A stretch of DNA of 64,000 bases from contig VLTN01000007.1 in NCBI GenBank assembly GCA_008330645.1, positions 372,001-436,000 of the forward strand, in the 5' to 3' direction. Positions within the stretch are counted from its first letter, which is position 1, and every line of letters begins with the position of its first letter. The translations under genes were made by a program, and so were the position numbers. Under the pieces are notes generated by a model. That model was not told where the DNA came from and did not search any database. It saw only the letters and a list, made by a program, of their open reading frames with translations. Below, one piece after another: positions 1 through 10,928 of the stretch. Origin of the DNA: Cafeteria roenbergensis (lineage: Eukaryota; Sar; Bigyra; Bicosoecida; Cafeteriaceae).

Positions 1-2
1 CC

Positions 3-95
3 CTCGTGCGCGAGCGGTTCCGGGTCGAGGCCTTCCGCGCTCTTGACTCCTTCTACAAGCGGGTCGACGACGCTTTGCACATCCTTGCGCATTGA
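3..95 (+). CDS. C-terminal end of a gene entering from the left edge
   Basis: From the left edge there is an open plus-strand frame of 30 codons ending in TGA at 93-95. The peptide ends ...SFYKRVDDALHILAH and mixes charged, aromatic and aliphatic residues like a folded helix, unlike the Ala/Arg/Pro-rich shadow translations that fill this window. I do not recognise the family. The rest of the gene lies outside the window, so function, length and even the reading frame are inferred. It would be tail-to-tail with the kinase gene ending at 489. Confidence 0.4.
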   Translation, partial: LVRERFRVEAFRALDSFYKRVDDALHILAH

Positions 96-488
96 GCCAA
101 TGTGCTCTGGTGTTACTTCGTGCGTGTTGCCTCTGCGCCGCAGCGAGCGAGACTTGCACGTTCCAGAGCGGCCACGTCGCACCACGAACATTGCATTGGC
201 GCCACCAATTGTTGCGTTTGCTCGGAGCTCAAAAAGCAAAGACAGCGGATGAGTTGTCAAGCCTACGGTGCTCGTGCGTCGGGGTCTGCCCCCTGCCCAA
301 GCAAACTGCAACGCCTCGCGAAGCGGCTTTGCGTCCTCACAACATTGGAACAATCTTGCCCGACGCCAAATAGGCTCGTGCGACAGCAAGCACACAGGAT
401 AGCTGAAAGCGCATGAGATACAAGACAGAGCGTGGAAAATCGTTTTCAAGCGGAGCCGGAAAGCCAAGAGACCGATGCCCGGAGGCAG
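96..488. other. intergenic, tail-to-tail
   Basis: About 390 bp between the end of the partial plus-strand frame and the stop codon of the minus-strand kinase. GC is visibly lower than in the coding regions. On the minus strand, CTGTGTG (complement of 391-397) lies about 90 bases after the kinase stop and fits the TGTGTG-type element seen after other stops. No gene is seen here. Confidence 0.5.
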
Positions 489-3400
489 CTATCCGAGGAC
501 ATTCCCCACGACACGGGGCGGCGCCCCGAATCGCCCCCCTTCCATGGGGGAGGCGGCCTCCGTCGCCGCGCTGCCGTGCGGGCTTCCCGCGGAAGTTGCC
601 CCTGGTGTGACCGCTCGAGACAGGCCCGTGTTCGCTCGTCTCAAACGGCTGCGGAAGGAGGCCTGCGGCCGCAGCATCGCCTTGCTTCCCATCCCGTCAG
701 CACTGCTGAGAGGCCCCTGGCGGCCAGAGGACATCAACAGGCTGGTCGAGAGACCTTGGCGCCCGCTGGCAGTGAGCGCGGCTTGACCGTCGCCGCGCCC
801 AGAAGATGCCAAGAACAGGGCGCCGCCGTTCTGCCTCGCCGCCAGGCCGGTGAGGACTCCGCCGTGGACCAAGGGCCCGCTGGCAGCAGCGGCGCCTGCT
901 GGCTGACCGGAAGGCGGGGACGGCGGCCGAGAGAGCGCATCCTCATCCTCCGGCGTGCGGGGCGGCTTGGCGCCCTGGCCCCCGGCCTCCAGGCCTGGCG
1001 AGGATGCAGCAGGCTTGTGCGACGCGGCCGACGCTCGCGCGCGGTCTGGTGTGGCAGGCGCCCCGTCGGCCGTTCTCGATGGCCCGTCTCTGCCGGTGCG
1101 CTTGCCTGTGCTGCGCCCGGTGTTGGGCGCTGTTCCGAGACCAGACCGGTTGGAGGACGACAGCGCACTGCGCGTCCCACCAGCACTGCTGCTTCCAGAG
1201 GGCCGCATGGGTGCCGTGGCCGTCAGGCCCATGGGCGCAAGCGCGGGCGCGGACCTGTGGGGAGTGGGCATGCCGGCAGCGGCTGGAGGCAGCAGCCGCG
1301 GGGGCAAGTGAGCGCCGCCGCTCTCGGATCGGTCCGTGTCGCGGCCCGACGCAGTCGTGACGGCAAGGCGCGACACGGCCTGCCGGGCGGACGCCATGGC
1401 CGATGCCTGCCTCTGCGGGGGAAGCGTGATGCTCAGCTGGTGGGGGGCCACGGACGCCCGTCCCGAGGTGAGCGCGGGGGCGTCAGCGACGGGCCCGCTT
1501 TGCAGGGTCCTCTGAGCGAGCCCGAGAGGTGTGAGCGCGGAGGACTGCGCAGCCCCGGTCGGGGTCGTGCCGGCGGCGGCGGCGGCGTCCAGAGGCCCTA
1601 CCGCTCCAAGGAGCGGCGGGAGCGACATCCTGCGGCTCCGCGACCGCGACTGGCCGGGCACAATGCTCCGGCCGGACGCGCCGGCACCGTAGCGGCGCGG
1701 AAACACCAGGGACCCGCCCTGCCCTGCAACTCGCGACCGTGGCGTGGAAGGCGCGTAGGGGGGCAGCTGGCCGGAGTTGAGACCGACGGCGGAATTGCCG
1801 CTCTGTCCATTAGACGATGAGGCTGGTCCGGGCCGCGTGGCGGCCGGCGTGGCGGCCGGCGTGCCAAGGCCGCCGCCTTGGCGCTGCGCCATGTGCGCGC
1901 TCGCCCCGCCGGCGCTCAGCGACCCCGCAGGGCGCACCATGCCAAACACAACAGGGGCGTCGCCGGGGCTGGGGGGCGAGACTCGCCCGCTGCCCGATCC
2001 GGGGCGGTTGGCTTGCTGGGCCGACTCAGGGCGGTGCATTGCGGCTGCGCCGCCAGTGACGGGCGAGTTGGCCTTGCCGGAGCCACGCGCGGTCCACGTC
2101 AGCGCCTGCTTCCCACCAGGAGCTCCGGTGGCAGGGAGGCCGCTCTGCGCGAGAGGACGCAGAGGCGCCGACCGGACCTTTGCGAGCGTGCCGTCTGCCG
2201 GGGCACGCGGCAACTGCCCTGTGGCCCCGGGAGGCTGCCCATCGGGACCAGCCGCGACCGCGGTCGCCTTGGCCAGCTCGGCCCTCGCTGCTGCCAGCAC
2301 GGTTCCCACGGCGCCGCCAGCGCCGTCGGGCGGGCCGCGACTCATAGGCCGCCGCAGCACCCCGCCGCCGATGGGAGGGCCGCCGGAGCTGCGCAGCGCT
2401 GGCCGCCCGGCCGCCCCGTGGGGATCGGGGCCAGCCCCGGCGCCGTCCCCCGCGGCCCTCGTCGACGGCGCTGTGTCGGCGCGCCCGGCCTTGCCCGGCC
2501 CAGCGGCGCCTTCGCCCTGCGGGAGCGCGGGTTCGGCAAAGGCGCGGCCGCGCCAGGGGGTTGGAGGGTGCGGGCCAGCCCCCCTCTGCTGGGCAACGGG
2601 CGCGGGTTCCTCTGACCGAGGCTGCGCCGCGCGTCTGGCCGCGGCCGGCGCGCCGGCTTGCCCGCTTGCCTCCGAGGCACTCGCCGGCGCCTCGCTTGTA
2701 CGGACTGCGCCTTGTGAAGCTGCGGAATCGGCTTCCGCGCCAGGCTGCGCCCTTGAGGGGGTGCCCCCGATGCGGGCGTGACCGATCGGCTGCAGCGCCG
2801 GCTTGTTGCTGTGGCGCGATCGCGTCGTTGAGGCGATAGACTTGCGCCCCTGTCGGAGGTCGCCTGGCCGCGCGTCGCCGGCGCGCTGCGCGCCGGAGGC
2901 TCCGCCGCCACCGTGGCGACCGGGAATGACGAGGGAGCCGCCAGTGCCGTGGCTGCCCTGTCCGAGGGACGGAAGGGGTCCATCCGGCCCGCCGGTGCCG
3001 CCGCTCCCCTCGCGGCCGGCGGCTCCCAAGCCCTTGATTCGTGTGTCCGGGAGCCCCCCCCCCGCCAGGTGCAGCGGTGCGGAGTCCTCTGAGGATTGCC
3101 GTCCCCCTGCGCGGTGGTGGCGCCCCCTCGCGCCGTCTGCGTCCCCGCCGCCAGTGCCGCCGCCACCGCCGCCGCCGCCGCCAGTGCCCGCCTCCACACT
3201 GCCAGGGCCCGCGGCAGCGGAGTGCAGCGTCGGCTCCTGGTCGATGACGACGCACTCCGGCTCTCGGCCCTGGCCCTGCTGTTGCTGCAGCTGCAGAGGC
3301 GCAGCGGGAACCCTTTCCCGGGGCGTGCGGGCTGGCGCATCGGCGGGAGGGCCGGAGAGGGGGCGCGTCGGGGCGGCTCCTGGAGGCGCTTCGGAAACGG

Positions 3401-4907
3401 GGACGAGGCTCCGCACGCTGTGGCGCCTGCCACGCAAGGTCTCCGCGCCAGAGTCGCTGCCCCGGGACGCTGTGCCAGCAGCCCTCTGCGCGCTGCCGGG
3501 CGCTCTGGGAGCCCGGTCCGACGCGGGACGTCTCTGCGCGGGCAGTGACACGCCGTCGGGCAGACTGACAAGGGAGTGGCGCGAGGAGCTGATGTGCAGG
3601 TGACCGGACCCCAGGTCGTCCATGTCGATGGCCAGGTTGGGGTTGTCGTAGTGCGCCTTGTTCACGGCGGCACGGCGGCGGTTTCGCTCGCTCTCGTGGA
3701 GGTGCGACATGGAGGAGTCCTCCCCGTTCAGCGACGAGTCAGCCTGCACTCCGGAGCCGCCGTTGCGGTTTCGCCTGCGGCCGCCACGGTTGTGGCTCGA
3801 TGACCCGTGGTCGCCCCGGCCGCTTCCGTCGTCGGAGCCCCGCGGCGACGAGGTGTCGAGCACCACTCCCCCCAGCCCGGTGAGCCAGCGGTCCGATTCC
3901 ACGCCGAGCGCCGCCAGCAGGATCATGCCTTGTGCGTTGTCGGCGCCTGCTGCGAGTGCCCTGGCGGCAGCCGAGCCGGCCACGCTCGGAGGGCGGCCCA
4001 GGCCGGTGGACATGGGGGAGGCAGAGCCTTGACTGCCAGAGTCGGCGCTCTGAGCGAGCGCCCGGTCCCCGCCGCCAGCCCCTCGGCCCGGCATGCCGAC
4101 AGAGGTTGGGCGCTTGGCGTGAGCGCCGCCACTGTGGTGCCGGGGGGCATCGCGCGCGGCGCTGCGGGCGCTTCCAGCGTCCGTGGCCGGGTACACGAGG
4201 TCTGGCGCGGCCATGGCGAGGCCCTTTGCCGAGGCGAGGTGTGGCAGCGTTGCGGCGGAGCTGCGCATCCACGGGTGGGCGAGGATTCCTTCCACCGACA
4301 GCCGGCTGGACGGATCGAGGGTGAGCGTTGAGCGGAGCAGGGACAGCAGGTCGGCTGACACCGGACCGCAGACTACGTCGAGGGTGAAGGCGGCGGGCGG
4401 GGGCGGGGCACCGCCGCTGCCGCGGCGAGCGGAGGATCCCGACGCGCTGTCGGCCCCGCGAGAGGGCGGTTTTGGCTTGGTCAGCGGCGGTGCGGGTGCA
4501 GGTGGGGCTCCCGACGCGGGCGTCGCCCCCGCGCTGACGTCGGTCACGATTGGCGACACGGGGGCCGTCGGGCGGCCGGCGCTGGGCGTGTCAGCGGCGA
4601 CTTGGACGTGCAGCCGCGGCGCCGGGTGTCTCGTGCGTCCGCTGGCCGAAGCAGCCGGGGCGGCCGCGGGGCCCGCCTGCGTGCCAGCGCCGCCCCCCTC
4701 GCCCGCAGCGTGCGAGGCGGGACTGCCCGGCCCAGCGATTCCGTGTGCGCTGAGGCGACCCACGGGGCTCCCGGCTGGCGTTGGCTGGAGCGAGCTCCGG
4801 CGGCCCCGCGCCTGGTTGCCGAGCGGCGCCCCCTGGGTCAGGGCCAGCTCGGACTCTGCCGCGGCAGTCGCCGCCCGCTGCCGCTGCCCTCGAGGGGCGC
4901 GTTGCTC

Positions 4908-4938
<31 letters not shown>

Positions 4939-7515
4939 TGCTGGAGGTGGTGCGGGTGCCACGTCGCTGTGGCCCCCGGCGCGGCGGCAGACGCCGGCCC
5001 TGCCAGCGGCGAAGGCGGCGCCAAGGGCGACGGAGTGCCACTCGATCCGGCGCGGTGGCGCCCCTTGCGCGCTCCCCCCGCCTGCAGGCTGCGGCGCGAC
5101 ATCGAGCGAAGCGACGCTGGGTTTGCCGCAGGCGGTGTTTGCCTGTCTGACCCGGGGGGGGCGCTTCCCCAGGCCGGGCTGGCGGCGTTCAGGTCTGCGA
5201 CGCCGGCTGCTGCCGGGGACGCGAAGGTCCTGTCCGGGGCTGCTGTGAGCGAGGTGGGAGTGTGCGGGGCCGCCAATCGTGGCGTCCCGACTGCCGACGA
5301 CGCGGGGATCGTCAGGGGGGGCGGCACCGTACCGCCAGGTCTGCCCGGGGCACCCGCTGCTCGGGCGCCCGCTGAAGCCGCTGCCGGCGACCGCCCAGAT
5401 GCCAGCGGGGGCGGTTCGAGGGGGGACCCGGGCAGGGAGGTCGCGTGGGGGCCAACCCTGCTGGGGAGCACAGCCGGCCCGCTCGCCTGGCGCAGCAGCG
5501 GAGGCATGGCGCCGACCGCCATGGATGCAGCGGCTGCCGGCAGAGCTCCTCGGTCCGCATCCCCAGAGGCGCCAGCGCCAGCGCCAGCGCCAGCGCCCGC
5601 CGCGGCGACCGGCGCCTCGCTGCCGGTTGCGGAGCTGCGCCTGCGGCCTGGGCCGGACAAGCCACTGAGCACTGAGGAGCGGCGCCGCTGGCGAATGCTG
5701 AGGCTGTTGGCGCGCGTGGGGATGACCAGCGTCTCGTCAAGCACGATGCGCCGCAGGTCCCGCCTGGTGCGCGCCTGGAAGGGGAGCCTGCCAAAGCAGA
5801 GCTCGAACAGCATCACTCCGAGCGACCATACGTCAGCCGCCGAGGCGGCGTAGCCGGCGGGAGCCGCCACCCTCGGAACGGAGTCGGCGCCCGCCCTAGA
5901 TCTGCTAGCGGAGGGGCGCACCCGCGCGTCTGGGCCGCGCGCGGCCACTGCTTCCGCCACGGCCTCGGGCCCGAAGAGCACCTCCGGTGCCGAGTACAGA
6001 GGCGTGCCCACGGGCGAAGTGGCCCGCCCCCCCGCCGAGACGGCGATGGACAGGCCAAAGTCCGCCACCTTGAGCTGGCCGCCGCGGCCCACCAGCACGT
6101 TGTCGGGCTTGAGGTCGCGGTGAACCACGCGCAGGCGGTGGCAGTAGGCGACCGCCCCGCAGAGCTGCTGGAAGAGCCAGCGGGCGGCTGGCTCCCCCAG
6201 GCCGATGGCGGGAGGCGGGGGGGGCGGCGCCGGGCCCGTGCGGGTGGAGGACACGCACGAGGCGGACGAGCGCCGGCGGGCGGCGCGGCGGGAGGGCATC
6301 GCCAAGCCTGCAAACGCCTCCACGTCTGGCGAGGCCTCCTGGCCCGGCACCAGCAGCGCCATGGACGACCGGCGCCGGGGCATGCCAGGGCCCGGGAGCC
6401 CGGACCTGGGGGGCACCGGGCGCGTCGAGGGACACACCGCCTCGGGATCCTCCAAGCCCTCGACGAGCGAGCGGCGCTTGCGCCGGCGAATGGCCCTGAT
6501 GCCGGCGCGGGTCGCCCTGCGCAGCGCCCCCTTGAGCGAGCCGCCCTTGGCAAGCTCCATCACAAGGTACAGCGTCCCGCCCACATGCTCGACCCTGTGC
6601 AGCCGGATCACGTTCGGGTGCTCAAGGCTCGTGAGGATGAAAAACTCGCGGCTCACGCGCTCCACGTCGGAGACATCGGAAACCCTCAGCCGGTCGAGAA
6701 CCTTGACCGCAAACTGCGGGGCAGGGGGAGGGGAAGGCGAAGGCCCACCGGCACGGGGTTGGAGGCGCGGCGACGGACTACCCCAGGGCGCGCCGAGGGG
6801 GGGAGGGGGCGTCATGGGTGGGGCCAGCAGGGCGGCGACAGTGCGGCGCAGTGCGCGAGGCTGCTGCTCCGCGGCAACCGGCGCTGTCGCCCACGCCACG
6901 AGGGCAGCGCGCCGCAAGCCGCGGCCGGCAAGCCAGCGTGCCGGCGAGGCGCAAGCTCGAGCCGCGACCGGGGTCATCCCCAGAAACGGAAGCCCATCCC
7001 CACGTAGCGCTGCAGCGCTGCGCCAGCTCGCTCCGGTCGCGGCCGCGGCGAGCCGCAAACCACGGTTCGCGGGCGTGTGACCTGCCCATCAGGCGTGCGA
7101 CCGGCGCGCGGCAACGCCAGCTGAGGATGGCGGGGCCGGGAGGTGCAGCTGTGGCACGCTTGCCGGCCCCGCCCGAGGCCCGAGGCGCTCGTGCGCTCGT
7201 GCTCAGGGCCAGCGGTCCGCCGCGTGCGCGATGACACGAGCAAGTCTGCCAGGCCTTGCTCCTGCGCTCCCAGCAAGTCGCCCCCTCCCACTCCCGCGCT
7301 TGCCCCGCGTTGGCCAGCTGCGCGTCGGCGGCCTGCTGCCCTGGCGGCGGGGATGAGGCGCTGCTGGAGCTCACGTGCTTGCCTGAGCTGCGCTCGATGC
7401 ACTCGTGCACGGTGCCAAATGCTCCCGCGCCGATCACCTCCCCGATCTCAATGTCCCCGACAACGACGGGCTGGGCTGCGCGGCCCTCTCCTGCGCGCTG
7501 GCCGCGCGAGGCCAT
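489..7515 (-). CDS. large Ser/Thr protein kinase, catalytic domain split by a long insertion
   Basis: Predicted cytoplasmic or nuclear Ser/Thr kinase of 2,121 residues from two exons, 7515-7375 and 6713-489. Exon 1 gives the glycine loop GAGAFGTV (about residues 29-36) and ends ...SSGKH at donor GTGAGC. Exon 2 starts FAVKVLDRL, supplying the ATP-binding Lys (K51). The splice makes a continuous GKHFAVKVL. HRDLKPDN (about 245-252), DFGLS (about 265), GTPLYSAPEVL and DVWSLGVMLFEL follow. After LPFQ and DETLVIP, a low-complexity insertion of about 450 residues interrupts the C-lobe; the last lobe helices (TLDPSSRLSVEGILAHPWM, about 845-865) come after it. The remaining roughly 1,250 residues are disordered, with poly-Gln and Gly/Ala runs. 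All catalytic residues are present, so it should be active. The best fit is CAMK/SNF1-like, but the subfamily is uncertain. The open frame reaches 7557 only through a TTG codon; the first ATG is at 7515. It is divergent from the CM1 gene. Confidence 0.85.
4908..4943. repeat. CTG/CAG triplet run in kinase
   Basis: About 12 CTG triplets with one TTG. On the minus strand they read as a poly-Gln run (CAG/CAA) in the disordered insertion of the kinase, in frame. Confidence 0.9.
5571..5596. repeat. GCCAGC hexamer run in kinase
   Basis: About four tandem GCCAGC units. They read as alternating Gly-Ala on the minus strand, inside the kinase insertion. Confidence 0.85.
6714..7374 (-). other. intron of the kinase gene (661 bp)
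   Basis: Donor CAC|GTGAGC just below 7375, acceptor CCCCGCAG|TTT just above 6713. Removing it joins the glycine loop to the ATP-binding Lys strand in frame. The intron is GC-rich and open in several frames, which lets shadow frames read across it. Confidence 0.85.
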
Positions 7516-8024
7516 GCCGTGCGGCCCTGCAAGCGCCCGCGCCGGGCGCGCGGCCAAGCCGCAAGGCGAGGCGGCCCGTGCGGCGCTGGGCGGTCAGCGA
7601 GCGCACGCCTCAGAGGTGAGCCCAAGCACGCCGAACCAGCGATGCACCGCACCAGGAGCAAGAGAGAGGGCGACGGGCACACCGAAGCGGGGCGGCTCGG
7701 GGAGTCGCCCCTCGGCCCTCGCCCGAACGTGACGCAGGAGCGCGGCGTTGAACTCGCCTGCTCGGTAGTTCTGACTCAGTTGAAACCACAGGACGACAAC
7801 TAGCTGCCATTGTCTTTCGGGAGCCGCCTGCGGGGCTCTGCTTGCAGCCGTTTGCCGAGCGCGGCGCGCGGCGGATCTCGCACCGTTGGGCGGGTGCCGC
7901 AGGGTGCTCCCCCGTGAAAGCCCGCGCCGCTGCTCGCCGTGTTGCGGCCGCGCAGCGCCGTGATTGCGTGCTCGGGCCGCTGAAGGCGCGCGGAAAGACC
8001 AATCGCGTCTGACCCGCGGCGCCC
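7516..8024. promoter_or_regulatory. divergent promoter region, kinase / CM1 protein
   Basis: About 509 bp between the kinase ATG (minus, 7515) and the CM1 protein ATG (plus, 8025). It should hold both 5' UTRs and both promoters. An in-frame TGA at 8010-8012 fixes the CM1 start. I see no TATA box or other recognised motif. Confidence 0.5.
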
Positions 8025-10490
8025 ATGGCTCGCGGCGGCGGCCTGCGGGAGCAGGAGGCCGAGATCGAGCGCCTCGGGCGGAACAACTTCAGCCTCAAGC
8101 TCCGCGTTCACCATTTGGAGGAGCAGCTGAACCGGCGGTCCTTGGCCGACGCCGGGGAGGCGGCCGCGGAGCTGCAGCGGGAGTGCGTCGAGTTGCGCGT
8201 GGCCTTGTCCGAGGCCCGGGGCGCCATGAAAGAGAAGGACGAGCTCCTCCACCGCGCGAAGCAGTCCATTTCCCGCCTGCGGGAGGCGTCCGAGGCGGAC
8301 AGGCGCCGCGCTGACGCCCTGGGCGAGGACGCAGTCGCGGCACGCGCCGAGGTCGCCCAGCTGCGCCGCGAGGGCAGCGAGCTGCAGGGCGAAGGCTCGC
8401 GCACGGTGGACGCCCTGCGCCGGGCGCTGGCCGAGCTGGAGGCGGCTTCCTCGCTCGCGAGGGGCGCCCAGCGCCGCCTCGCTGCCGGCCGCGCCAGGGA
8501 CGACGGCAGGACGAGCCGCATCAGCGCCGGGCCGCAAGCGGACTCCTCGCTGTCAGTTGCCGTGGTCGGCGGCAGTTCCGCTGGCAGCGGCGGCCTCTCC
8601 GCGGCGTCCGGTCTCGCCGCGGGGCTAGCGGAGCGCACCAGCCTGCTGCGTGTTGCGATGGAGGAGGTGGCGGCGGCCGCGGCGGAGGCCGGGGCGCGGC
8701 TGGAGGGTGCCGAGGACCGCGCCCTCAGGGCAGAGCGCCGCGCGTCAGCCGCGGCAGCGGGCAGGCCTGGCGCAGCCGCCGGTGACCGCTCCGCCGCTGG
8801 CGGCCTTGGCCCCGACGCGCTTGCCGGAGGCGCCGGGCTGCGATGGGAGGTTGAGAGCAGGGCCGTGTCTGCCGCAAGCGGGGCCGCGGCCGACAGCTCC
8901 GCCACCACAGTGGCGGCGCTGCTCGCTGCCATGGAGCGCGCGCAGGGCGACGCGGCGGCGGCTCGCGCTGAGGCGGCTGGGCTCCGAGAGAGGCTGGCCC
9001 AGGCCCGCTCCGCCGCGCAGCGCCACGAGAGCAACGCAGCGTCGCTCAGCAAGCGCGCCCAGCGAATGGAGTCCAGGTGCGCCGACCTCACGGAGCGGCT
9101 GGGCGCCCGCGGGTCCGACGCCACCGAGCGGGCAGCCGCCGCAGAGGCGGCCGCCCGTCGCTCCGCCGAGGCGGAGGCGGCGGCGGAGGCACGGGCGGCA
9201 GAGGGGGCGAGGCGGGAGGTGAAGCTGGCCGAGGACGTGGCGCGGCTGAGCAGGCGCGTGGCCGAGGCAGAGACTGGCTGGGGCCAGGCGTCGCTCGCAG
9301 GCGACGAAACCGCATCGGCGCTCGCCCGCGCCAAGGCGGCGGCGCGCAACAGCGCCGCGGAGGCGGCAGAGCTGCGAAAGGAGGCGTCGAGGGCTGCGGA
9401 GGCGGCTGCCACGGCCGCGGCCGCGGCGGCAGAGCGTGCCGAGCGGCGCGTTCACGCCGCCGAGCGAGAGGCGTCCCGGCAGAGCTCCAGGATTGCGGCT
9501 CTGCACCGGGCGCTGCTGGGGCCCGGCGGCGCGCTCGCAGGCATGGTGGAGGCAGTGAGCGGTCCGGGCGGCCAGGCGCTGCTGCAGGACGGGGCGGTGG
9601 CGGCGACGGCGGGGGCGGGGGCGGCGGGGGCGGCGGGGGCGGTGGCGGCGACGGCGGGGGCGGGGGCGGCGGGGGCGGCGGGGGCGGCGGGGAGCCCGGC
9701 GCCGCGCACGCCCAGGCGGGGCGCTCGCGGAGGCACCCCCGCGCCCGCGGTGTCGAGCCCAGCGCGGTCAAGCATGGCCCAGGTGGCCGAGGCGGCGCAG
9801 GCGGCTCAGGCGGCACTGGACGTGGCGGACGACTCCCAGCGGTCGGCGGCGGAGGCAGACGCGGACAGACAGGTGCTGCGGGCGCTGGGGCGGGTGCCCC
9901 CGCTGCTTGCGTGGGTGAGAGACGCGGTGGGAGACGCGGAGCGGCGGCAGGCCGCGGCCCTCCGGCGAGCGGAGGAGGCGACGGAGGCCCTGGCCGGCAG
10001 GCTGGACAGGGCCCACGCCGCCGCAGAGGCTGCCGGCAGAGCGGCGGCGCAGAGGGCAGCGTCGGAGCAGTCGGCACGCGCAAGCGGCCGGGCATCCGAA
10101 GAGACGCGGCTCGCAGTCAGGGCGCTCGAGGACAAGACGGAGCTGCTGGAGGCAGCGCTCTCCGCCAGCGCAGCGCGCGGAGAGGCGCTCGAGGAGTCGA
10201 ACCGGCTGCTCGCCCTGGAGCTTGGCGAGAAGGCGGAGCGGCTCACGCGGCTCAGGCAGCGCGGCATCGCAGCCACAGCTGCGGGCGAGGCGCTCGAGTC
10301 ATGCGTCGACAGGCTCGGCCTCATCGCCAGAGAGTCCGCCCGCCTCGTCGAGTCGGCGCGAGAGGCCCGTGGCAGCAGCTCCTCGGAGGCGCTGGGCAGG
10401 TCAATGGACGAGCTCTCGCAGCGGGTTGCGGGCCTGGCGGGCGACACGCTGGAGGCGCTGAGGCCGCTCGCTGCCTTGGGCCCGCGGTGA
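8025..10490 (+). CDS. CM1 (centrosomin N-terminal motif) coiled-coil protein
   Basis: 821 residues, single exon. The ATG has context GCCCATGG and an in-frame TGA 15 bases upstream. Residues about 7-35 (LREQEAEIERLGRNNFSLKL and on to HHLEEQL) match the CM1/Cnn_1N motif of centrosomin, CDK5RAP2, Mto1 and Spc110 relatives, whose signature is a basic-acidic helix with xNFxLKLRxxxLEE. In that family CM1 binds and activates gamma-tubulin ring complexes at centrosomes or other microtubule-organising centres. The rest is almost all Ala/Glu/Arg-rich heptad-like coiled coil, interrupted by a Gly/Ala linker near residues 524-560. I saw no clear CM2 motif at the C-terminus. Inferred role: nucleating microtubules from a basal body or centrosome-like structure. 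The protein is coiled-coil without membrane segments. Confidence 0.8.
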   Translation: MARGGGLREQEAEIERLGRNNFSLKLRVHHLEEQLNRRSLADAGEAAAELQRECVELRVALSEARGAMKEKDELLHRAKQSISRLREASEADRRRADALGEDAVAARAEVAQLRREGSELQGEGSRTVDALRRALAELEAASSLARGAQRRLAAGRARDDGRTSRISAGPQADSSLSVAVVGGSSAGSGGLSAASGLAAGLAERTSLLRVAMEEVAAAAAEAGARLEGAEDRALRAERRASAAAAGRPGAAAGDRSAAGGLGPDALAGGAGLRWEVESRAVSAASGAAADSSATTVAALLAAMERAQGDAAAARAEAAGLRERLAQARSAAQRHESNAASLSKRAQRMESRCADLTERLGARGSDATERAAAAEAAARRSAEAEAAAEARAAEGARREVKLAEDVARLSRRVAEAETGWGQASLAGDETASALARAKAAARNSAAEAAELRKEASRAAEAAATAAAAAAERAERRVHAAEREASRQSSRIAALHRALLGPGGALAGMVEAVSGPGGQALLQDGAVAATAGAGAAGAAGAVAATAGAGAAGAAGAAGSPAPRTPRRGARGGTPAPAVSSPARSSMAQVAEAAQAAQAALDVADDSQRSAAEADADRQVLRALGRVPPLLAWVRDAVGDAERRQAAALRRAEEATEALAGRLDRAHAAAEAAGRAAAQRAASEQSARASGRASEETRLAVRALEDKTELLEAALSASAARGEALEESNRLLALELGEKAERLTRLRQRGIAATAAGEALESCVDRLGLIARESARLVESAREARGSSSSEALGRSMDELSQRVAGLAGDTLEALRPLAALGPR
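9594..9692 (+). repeat. 45-bp tandem repeat in CM1 gene
   Basis: Two 45-bp copies starting at 9594 and 9639, plus a partial third. Each encodes AVAATAGAGAAGAAG, in frame, as a flexible Gly/Ala linker within the coiled coil. Confidence 0.85.
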
Positions 10491-10928
10491 CGCCCCTCGA
10501 GCTCGGGCTTGGTTGGGTCTTCGTGTGTGTGTGTGTGTTTGCCTTCTCTCTGGGCAGCCAGCGCGACGAGTGTCTCCGCCGTGATTGCATTTCCGCACGT
10601 GCGTACATTGCTTGCCAAGCCAACAGACCAGACGGCGCGAAGGCACGCTTCGCTCGCCCTTCCCAGCTAGCCCGTCAGTGCGGGCCAAGGCGAGCCACCG
10701 GTCGCGCTGCAGCCGTCGCTTCTGCCGAAGTCGTGCTGCCGGATGAAGAGCGGCGGCGACAAATTTGCCCGCACGCAGCAGAGCGCGTGCGGGCCGTCGG
10801 TGCCGAAACAGGCCGATGGCCGCACTCAGACGCAAAGCCTTCTAGGCAGCTGGGACACAGCCACCTCAGCTGCCGCGGCCAAATCGCCCAGCCTGCCCAA
10901 CAGCGAGTCGGCGCTGCACGAAGCAGCT
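10491..10928. other. intergenic, 3' of CM1 gene and 5' of secreted protein
   Basis: About 438 bp between two plus-strand genes. A TG dinucleotide run at 10524-10538 lies about 35 bases after the CM1 stop and is a candidate 3'-end processing element. The second half presumably carries the promoter of the next gene. No further gene is seen. Confidence 0.5.
10524..10538 (+). terminator. TG-rich run after CM1 stop, possible 3'-end element
   Basis: TGTGTGTGTGTGTGTTT about 35 bases after the stop. GU-rich downstream elements are known parts of eukaryotic polyadenylation sites; the assignment here rests on position and on recurrence after other genes in the window. Confidence 0.35.

Noticed and set aside
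4183-5853. Plus-strand open frame of 556 codons
   Set aside because: Antisense to the kinase insertion; open because of GC-rich codon bias, with no recognisable domain.
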